Positions 58,081 to 64,000 of a stretch of 64,000 nt of DNA are shown here, one piece after another. The stretch spans positions 15,865,267 through 15,929,266 of the forward strand of contig CM035431.1 of the NCBI GenBank assembly GCA_020310875.1, in the 5' to 3' direction. The notes beneath the pieces are model-generated. The model was not told the DNA's origin and made no database searches. It saw only the letters and a list, made by a program, of their open reading frames with translations. Positions within the stretch are counted from its first letter, which is position 1. Every line of letters starts with the position of its first letter. Origin of the DNA: Ceratopteris richardii. Lineage: Eukaryota; Streptophyta; Polypodiopsida; Polypodiales; Pteridaceae. Position numbers and translations under genes: made by a program.

Positions 58081-58505
58081 GAGGTCCTTTGTAATTGTCT
58101 TCTAAAGAGCTTGAAGGTCTGCAACTTGAGTGATGCTTAACTACTTCATGTACCAGAGCATCCAAGGAGATATCTGCACAAGGTAGTTCTGGAGGAGAAG
58201 ACTCCTGCATATGGTGAGCTAAAGAGAATATGTGAAACTCAGATTGGTGAAGTTACACGATGTTGCTTGCCAAGGAATATAAAGCAATTCAATTCTCAGT
58301 ATTTCCTGAATGGAACGGTAGCACTGGTGAATGGTCTATGTCAATCAGCATGGTAATCTCTTAGGAACCGGCACGTGTCCAATATTCCTCTGAGTGTCAA
58401 TATAGGGAAGTGCACGTGCATGAGCCTAAGCTCAAAAATGCACATTGTTAGTGACAAATGTTGCTTTGAAAAGAGGAGAGGTCCTTTGTAATTGTCTTCT
58501 AAAGA
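58081..58505. repeat. 28-bp direct repeat flanking the Argonaute fragment
   Basis: 58081-58108 and 58478-58505 are identical (starting GAGGTCCTTTGTAATTGTCT). They bracket 369 bp that include the Argonaute fragment and look like the footprint of a capture or insertion event. On the minus strand the right copy lies within the last exon of the transposase gene. Confidence 0.85.
58183..58356 (+). pseudogene. Argonaute PIWI-domain fragment
   Basis: The plus-strand frame reads EEKTPAYGELKRICETQIGE and continues VTRCCLPRNIKQFNSQYFLN. This matches the plant AGO PIWI segment with YGxLKRxCETxLGxVxQCC, a basic linker and NxQYxxNVALKIN. Similarity is lost after GTVALVNGL. Only about 50 residues are present, with no Asp of the slicer triad. 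It has no start or promoter of its own, so it is a captured piece, not a gene. It could still give antisense or small RNAs against host AGO transcripts; that is inference. Confidence 0.72.
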
Positions 58506-60859
58506 ACCAATCAAAAAGCTCTCTGAAGGCATTGCTCTTTGTTACTCCTCCTCCTTTCCTTGTACACCTAAAGAAGCTTGTCCTTGCTTGATAATGAGAT
58601 TTTTCCATGCCTTGGGTGTTCCACATGGCAAGTGGTTCTTTTTCTGCAAAGAATGCACCATGCACAAGAAGAATATGCTGGAAAGCAGAAGAATTTCATT
58701 AGATCTTTATTTCAATTAAAAATAAATAAATTGAATAAAATATCTTTGGAGCTCACCAAGTAGTATGTTATGTCTTTGGCACCCCATGCCTCTATGATGG
58801 TTTCTATAAGCTCTGTGGTCGCCTTTCTGAAATCTGTCACATAACTTTTTGATGTTACGTGCTGCCTCATGATCTTTAAAAGATTATCTAGTTTGACCCA
58901 CACCTCCATTCTCTTTTTTGCTATTTCTGGTTTGCTTTTTACATTAGTCGTGACCTCACAAAATGTTTTCCATGAATTCCACATGGCATTAAGTTGTTTG
59001 CCATCATGGTTGCTGAAGAATCTCCTTGCTTTTGCACCTCCCATTGAGACATCCTGTAAAACATCACCTGTATTTTGTGAAAGCTTTGGATCTTTTCTTA
59101 GATGAACATCACCACCATGAAACCCCATTTCTGAAAGAAGACATTCACATTTTTTTATGCATTCATCTGCAAGAGTTGTAGGCTTGATAGAATATGCATA
59201 ATCCAAGTGAAGACGGACCAACTTGTCAATGATTCTTAACTCTGCATGTAGTGTACATATGTGTACATTTGTCAATGCTATTGGAAGTATGGGATCCCAA
59301 ATCATTGAAGAAGATGAGTAGTTACGAAGAATAACATTTTGTCTAGAAGGAGCCTCTTCACCCTCAGCTCTAGTAATCCATCCATTTGTGCCTGGGCTTT
59401 GCATGCAGTACAAGCAAGGGTATTTAGAATTTGCTCCCCCACTTATACCAAACATGCATTTGAGTGTCTTTAGGTCTCCACTCAAATGCCACTCAACTTG
59501 AAAGTTTCCGTAGTCTTTGACATTCAACAATTCTCCTGCATGATGCCCTTGGATAACATTTGGAATGTTTGTCTGTGAGAATAACCATTTAAGTGTTTTA
59601 TGGCTCTCAGATGGAACTTGAGCACAGCCAACCCACCATAACTCCATTTCTGATTGTACTTTGAGAGATGGAGTATCCAATTTCCCAAGGCTATAGTCCA
59701 AAGCTTTGTTCATCAGTGCAATGCTTATTCTCTCCATCTTTTGATGTTTTTTAAGCTCAGCTTCATCAAGTTTGATTACAAATTTCAATAGACCAGAACA
59801 TTCATGCTCTTTTATATTATAGAACTGAACCATGTATGTTTGAAGTTTTATAACATCTATCCATATGTTGTTAAATGCATTGTAAGTGAAATGTAACTTT
59901 TGTTTTCCTACTTCGTAAGGCATGTTACCGTGAATATGTTTATATTCACCAAATACTGATGTGATCAATTTATTCAAGCAGAGCCGAAACTTTCCTACAT
60001 GATGGGGTCTAGGCAATCCAAAACTTCTAACTTTGTTAAATTTTAAAAATTCACACCAAACTTTTGAAATTGCTCTATAACCTTTCCTACTCACTCCGAC
60101 ACTATCACAAATATTTTGAATTTGAGATGGTTCTAGTAAAAGATTCATTTCTGTCATGAGTTTTTGAAAAACAAAGCGTTTCAAGCATGTATTTTCATTT
60201 AGTTTCAATAGTTTTAAAACATCATTTTGACTCAAAATTTCATTACAGAAATGTATGCGCTCAAAACTGCTCGACATATTGAAACCTAGCACATTTGTCA
60301 CATGATCTCTAACAATTTTCATTCTTTTCTTTTTCTGGCCAGATTTTTCAGTCAAATCTAAAAAAGGTTTTACTCGTTTTGACCGCATTCTCAAACCTAT
60401 AGGAGTTTCTTTCATTTTTTTAAAAGACTCTAACTGAGAAGATAAAGTGGATAATTTGTTTTCTAGCTCCCTCATATGTAAATTCTTCTGGTGTAGTGTG
60501 TTTTGTAAATAGTTTATGTATTGTACATAATTCCTTGAAATATCCCAGAGCCTTGAACAATAGCCTCGTAAACCATCCTCACCATCTCCCACAAATCTAA
60601 TCAGATCATGAAGATTATGAAAAGGGGGGTACCTTCCAGTTTGTGGATCAATTGGATAAACAGATCCATCTGTCCATATGTCGATATGTTTCTTGCCTTC
60701 CTTTCGCAATCCATCTACTTCAAGAGGATGAAGAGCCCTTCGAAATACGTTTCTTGTCGTCGCATACTCCTGACTAACTGCAATGTTGATATGGAACTTT
60801 TTACAATGATTTCGAATGTTTGAAAGCTCAGGGAGAGTATTTGGGTTAACGTTCTCCAT
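58432..60859 (-). CDS. Putative RNase-H-fold transposase, about 782 aa, two exons
   Basis: Exon 1 60859-58757 (701 codons) ends TACTACTTG|GTGAGC. Exon 2 58677-58432 starts after TTTCCAG, in phase 0, so YYL joins HILLVHGAFF. Features: a coiled coil at about 110-150; a helix-turn-helix-like LEPSQIQNICDSVGVSRKGY at about 245; LDEAELKKHQKMERISIALM; and WHLSGDLKTLKCMFG with Asp462. A YPCLYC zinc pair (Cys482, Cys485) and TLHAELRIIDKL with His538 follow. Exon 2 has YLHILLVHGAFF and NTQGMEKSHYQ with Glu726. GDLK-CxxC-H...HILxxH...QGxEK resembles large transposon proteins of eukaryotes with an RNase-H fold; Asp462 and Glu726 are candidate catalytic residues. The 3' end may be altered by the Argonaute insertion. 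Confidence 0.68.
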
Positions 60860-60966
60860 GGTCTGCTATGAAAAATGACCAGCAAGTGTCTAAAATGACG
60901 TGAAAGGGAGAAACAGGCTTGCTATGAAAAGTAGAGAAAAAGAGCGCAAAACGTGATCAGCACACA

Positions 60967-60973
60967 TTATATA
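60967..60973 (-). promoter_or_regulatory. TATA box of the transposase gene
   Basis: On the minus strand CTATATAATG, about 110 bp before the ATG at 60859. Confidence 0.6.
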
Positions 60974-61187
60974 GGTCCGTGAACAAGAGGAAAATTCAAC
61001 TTTTGAGGCGTAAGATATCACACAAACTTCGAGGCGTAAGATATCACACAAACTTTTCATGATTATATGATACGAGTTTCTCTCTCTTCAAAATTTGCAT
61101 AAGATACGTTTTAAATGAACTTACACGGAATTTCTTAAAGGATTTGACAACTTTAATCCCGATTAAGCACAACTAATTGAAATCCTT

Positions 61188-61222
61188 ACACGGCCCTTTT
61201 TGGGCCGTTTTTCGCCCTAATG
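61188..61222 (-). repeat. Right TIR of the 12.9 kb transposon
   Basis: The plus strand ends GGCCGTTTTTCGCCCTAATG, the exact inverse of 48300-48319. Confidence 0.9.
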
Positions 61223-62158
61223 TTAACTATAGTTCTAGAGTTTTCAAAAGTCACGAGATTTAGAAAATATATATAAGTTAATTTGTATCAACATACATGA
61301 TGAGTGAAAGAGTGAGGGAATGTGAGAAGGAGTTCATTTTGTATGATTGAGAAATAGTCGGGCTTCTTTGAGTGAGGAAGCACCTGTAAAGTTTTTTAGT
61401 TTCCATAGTTATCAGAAGAAGTGATAGAAGTTCTGTATGAGACTCTCTCCTCCATCCTTTGCCTTTTGTGGTAATGACTTCAAAACTTCAAGTTTTCCAA
61501 GAAACTCGATGTCTGGCATCGAGTTTGAGCTGATAAGTTACTTTTTTCTTCTTTGTGCATCATATGTTGGTTTAGCTTGTTAAAATCATGAGGTTGTTGG
61601 AGCAATCCGATGCCTGGCATCAAGTTTAGCATAAAGTCGATGCCTAGCATCGAATCTTAGTGGATAAGTACCTTTCACAATATATATGAAATATTAGTCA
61701 ATTTCTATGGTGCAAAAGTGATTGAAAACACACCAATTTGATGCCTGGCATCGAATTTTTGTCGCAAGTCGATGCTAACTTGAAAAATTTTATATTTAGA
61801 TAGGCACTTTTACTAGAATAAGCAAGATTTCCAATGTTGGCAGCTCATACAGGGTCATCTTGTGAAGGCCATAACTTGGTGTGTAGTGCAAAGTTTTTAG
61901 CAAACTAATAGCTTCTTGGAAATCTCTTCTCTTCTACTTTCATCCACCAAAAGGTGTTGCAAAAAATAATATTTGTGCTAAGAGAAATAAGCAAAACATT
62001 GAAGGTATGTCATTCTAGTGACTCAAAATTCTGAAGAAGCAAAGTTCTTAGTTTAGGTAATCATTTCTCAAAGTTTGGAGAAGCATTGCGTTAATGCTGA
62101 CCATAAAGGTGACTAGTGTCACATTAACTCATCTCTTGTGATGTTTTATACATCAACA
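61223..62158 (+). repeat. 3' LTR of the nested Copia, right piece
   Basis: Continues the LTR with TTAACTATAGTTCTAGAG, matching 42805-43755, and ends CATCAACA before the CTTAA duplication. Confidence 0.9.
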
Positions 62159-62163
62159 CTTAA

Positions 62164-62589
62164 TAGAATCATTTAAAGTGAGGATGTAGTATTGATGGGT
62201 ACTCAAGAAGGATTCAAGTGGAAGAATTATAGTATCTACAATGGATATCTACTATATAAAGGAAAGATGTGTGCCCCTAGACACTTTTAGATGAGACAAC
62301 ACATATTGTATGGGTGTTATGAAACACCTAGTGTAAGAAACCAAGGAGTTAACAAGGCTTATGATCTTGTTAATAGGCAATTTTACATGCCAAAACTTCA
62401 TAAGGATGTCCTAGAGTATGTGTCTAAGTGTTCTAAATTCTATGGTAATAAAGATGAGAGATTGAGAATTGGGACTACTCTACCCATTGGGTATTCCCAA
62501 TGGGAAATGGGAGCGTACATCCATGAATTTTATGTTGGTATTCTAAGGTATGATACCAAATGTTGGTATTCTAAGGTCTCAATACCATA
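62164..62589 (+). pseudogene. Older Gypsy remnant, right part (integrase zinc region)
   Basis: MRQHILYGCYETPSVRNQG then YDLVNRQFYMPKLHKDVLEY and VSKCSKF match the integrase HHCC region (H...H...FYWPxLxxDVxxYVxxCxxC). It continues the element at 41388-42688, interrupted by the Copia. Confidence 0.68.
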
Positions 62590-63620
62590 TGTTGGAAGTG
62601 GTAGTGGGCCACAATAACAATAAAATCACACCTGTATAGGATCTTCCAACAAATGAACCTTAACATACACACCTTCAGACTCAAAAAAAGATGAGTGAGA
62701 GATAAAGAGAGAACAGACGAGATTTCACTTGTAATGGTAAGCTATGAGACTCACCTACACTATCTATATATGAATGTCAAATTACAATGTGTCAATATCT
62801 GTATCTAGGCAGAAGTAGGAACTAGATACAAGACATTGTGTGCTTAAGAGGTATGAAGAGAGTGTGTGTGTGAGAATAAAGAAGATAAGAACAGTTTAGA
62901 ACTGTTGTATAGCAAACCCAAATTCGGATCAACCTAAATCAGAAATGAGTGTCTTAACAAGTAAGAAAGGAAATAGACTTGCTACTGACAGTAAATCAAT
63001 AATAGATGTTGATGGTAAGCTGGCAGAATCTCCTCCAGATAATCACCAAAATGTAGACCACCACTCCTCCAAGAGTGTGAGAACTCCTTCATCAAGATAA
63101 CATCCTAATTGATCACCTGCCCAAGAGTGTGTGAACACTCTCTCTTCAAGAATACCTTCTCCTTGCGTTGAGCACTGAAGCTCCTAGAGATGATCCTTGA
63201 GTGATGATTTGAAAAATGAGCTAATAATTTCTTATATAGCTTTGAAGTACCCTCCAAAAGCCAATACAAAAAGTATGATCGCTATATTAAATCTCCATCG
63301 CTATGAAAATCAAATAACGATGATCCCAATCCATTGCTGAGTAAACGCTGCCATTTTCGCGAGCTTCAAAAGCTTGCTTTTTGAATAAATCAATTAAACA
63401 AAAGATACCCTTCTTTGTTGCCACCTATGGGATTTGAACCCGAGTCGCCCCGATGAGAGACAAGTGCTCTAACCATCTTGCCCACATACTTTTGATTGCA
63501 AAAATTTGGAAATAGTTTTACCATATCCATATTGCACCTGCACTCTTCTTCTATAGAAGACTAAGAGATACACATCACATGTGTTGCTCCAAGTTGGACA
63601 TGTTGACATTGTTTCCAACA
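62590..63620 (-). repeat. 3' LTR of the minus-strand Copia
   Basis: The plus strand begins TGTTGGAAG and ends TTCCAACA; on the element strand it runs TGTTGGAAAC to CTTCCAACA. A TATATAA-like box on the minus strand at about 63230 fits an LTR promoter. Confidence 0.65.
63415..63492 (-). other. tRNA-like segment (SINE head or tRNA pseudogene)
   Basis: On the minus strand GATGGTTAGAGCACTTG fits an A box and GGGTTCAAATCCC fits a B box with T-arm, 30 bp apart. The two ends do not form a clear acceptor stem, so it is not a normal tRNA gene. It sits within the Copia LTR. Confidence 0.5.
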
Positions 63621-63624
63621 ATCC

Positions 63625-63992
63625 CCTCTTCAATGTCACAGTGGTACGAGGTTTAATAACCTGCAAAACTTCCTTGGAAATTTTCTTGAATTCTTTCCAT
63701 TGAATCTTAAGTTGATAGTGTATGAACCTAGACACTTGAGAAACTGCAACCTGAATGTCTTGTTGTGTATAACATAGATATATCACGCAACCCAGTGCTT
63801 GACTATATAATGTAGATCAAATGGTTCTGAATCTGCTTCTGACTGTAATAACACATTAAAATCCATAGGTGTCTGCATAGGCTTGGAATCTGTCATCTCA
63901 AACCTTTCCAATAATTTCTCAGCGTATTTCTGTTGTGTCATGTAGATACACTCATCTTTGTACTTGAACTCAGTCCTCAGACTTGTGATCAT
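63625..63992 (-). pseudogene. Copia RT end and RNase H start, degenerate
   Basis: IYMTQQKYAEKLLERFEMTD and TPMDFNV, then (after stops and a frameshift) IYLCYTQQDIQVAVSQVSRF, match the Copia segment YVxQxKYAxDLLxRFxM...LIYLxxTRPDIxxAVxxVSRFM. Confidence 0.75.
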
Positions 63993-64000
63993 TATATCAC

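Larger units (their letters stand above)
48300..61222. mobile_element. 12.9 kb DNA transposon encoding an H3-like/Ulp1 protein, a BAH-like protein and a putative transposase
   Basis: The termini are inverted repeats: the first 20 bases, CATTAGGGCGAAAAACGGCC, are perfect at both ends, then diverge (AAAAGGGGCTG versus AAAAAGGGCCGTG). The element splits a Copia 3' LTR, and the intact 5' LTR shows the empty site. Compared with it there is at most a 1-bp duplication. Four spliced genes without premature stops, 15 related hairpins and an Argonaute fragment lie inside. The gene pairs are convergent (BAH-like and H3/Ulp1; unknown ORF and transposase), and H3/Ulp1 and the unknown ORF diverge from a shared promoter region at 53.2-55.1 kb. 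Intact genes in a dead Copia imply a recent insertion. The superfamily is unclear; KDZ-like elements are the nearest idea because of Ulp1 plus a large RNase-H-like protein. Confidence 0.9.
42689..62158 (+). mobile_element. Copia retrotransposon carrying the 12.9 kb transposon in its 3' LTR
   Basis: 5' LTR 42689-43755, primer site 43758, gag-pol 43966-48140, purine tract TTGAGGGGGAGC, then the 3' LTR in two pieces (48183-48299 and 61223-62158) around the inserted DNA transposon. The target duplication CTTAA is intact. The LTRs differ at many positions and gag-pol has several stops, so the Copia is not recent. Confidence 0.92.
62590..63992 (-). mobile_element. Minus-strand Copia, 3' end only
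   Basis: The 3' LTR lies at 62590-63620, the purine tract (GAAGAGGGGAT on the minus strand) at 63621-63632, and the RT/RNase H end beyond. The 5' part lies outside the window. Confidence 0.72.

Noticed and set aside
48300..61222. Helitron
   Set aside because: Little target duplication could suggest one, but there are perfect 20-bp inverted termini, no TC...CTRR ends and no Rep/helicase protein.
48300..61222. Polinton/Maverick or endogenous giant-virus insertion
   Set aside because: No DNA polymerase B, capsid or packaging ATPase was seen, and the 12.9 kb is fully accounted for by the listed genes and repeats.

Overview
This is nuclear DNA of a land plant with a large, transposon-packed genome. 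The evidence is plant-type Copia and Gypsy elements with tRNA-Met or TGGCGCC-type primer sites, a CACTA element with plant TIRs, spliced GT-AG genes, a plant-like Argonaute fragment and kilobases of CA/GT microsatellite. The species cannot be fixed from the sequence; a gymnosperm, fern or lycophyte would fit. Apart from one small candidate gene near 33 kb, almost everything recognisable is mobile DNA.

Layout. 1-2.1 kb: AT-rich DNA with a decayed Copia integrase. 2,115-29,405: a 27 kb CACTA (En/Spm) transposon with CACTACAAGAAA ends, subterminal GCGTCGC repeats and an ATC target duplication. Within it lie a 16.9 kb Gypsy element on the minus strand (3,163-20,022), about 3.9 kb of CA microsatellite that this Gypsy split in two, a degenerate TnpA-like gene on the plus strand, and, on the minus strand inside a large intron of that gene, a SET-domain gene followed by a truncated TNP2 transposase. 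29.4-30.3 kb: a LINE reverse transcriptase remnant. 32.6-33.5 kb: a small two-exon candidate host gene. 34.4-37.9 kb: a 3'-truncated Copia. 37.9-41.4 kb: a degenerate chromovirus-like Gypsy without gag. 41.4-42.7 and 62.2-62.6 kb: two halves of an older Gypsy, split by a Copia (42,689-62,158, target duplication CTTAA). 62.6-64 kb: the 3' end of a minus-strand Copia.

The most interesting object is a 12.9 kb DNA transposon (48,300-61,222) inserted inside the 3' LTR of the 42.7-62.2 kb Copia. Its ends are the inverted repeat CATTAGGGCGAAAAACGGCC. Unlike the stop-riddled retroelements around it, its genes are open. They are (i) a BAH-like protein; (ii) a protein joining an H3 histone-fold domain, with CENH3-like features and an intact ARTK tail start, to a Ulp1/SENP-type cysteine protease; (iii) an unrecognised 497-aa protein; and (iv) a large protein that looks like an RNase-H-fold transposase. 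It also carries a fragment of an Argonaute PIWI domain and 15 copies of a roughly 67-bp near-perfect hairpin with a constant 18-bp outer stem (ACGACCGATGCAAGCGAT). The hairpins sit in its intergenic regions and in one intron. I know of no described element with this gene set.

Working model (inference): the transposase moves the element and probably recognises the TIRs and/or the hairpins. The H3-like/Ulp1 and BAH-like proteins would act on host chromatin, for example by nucleosome mimicry, removal of SUMO-like modifiers or targeting. The hairpins and the Argonaute fragment point to a possible small-RNA link. The nearby CACTA element independently carries a SET histone-methyltransferase-like gene, so both DNA transposons in this window hold chromatin-related genes.
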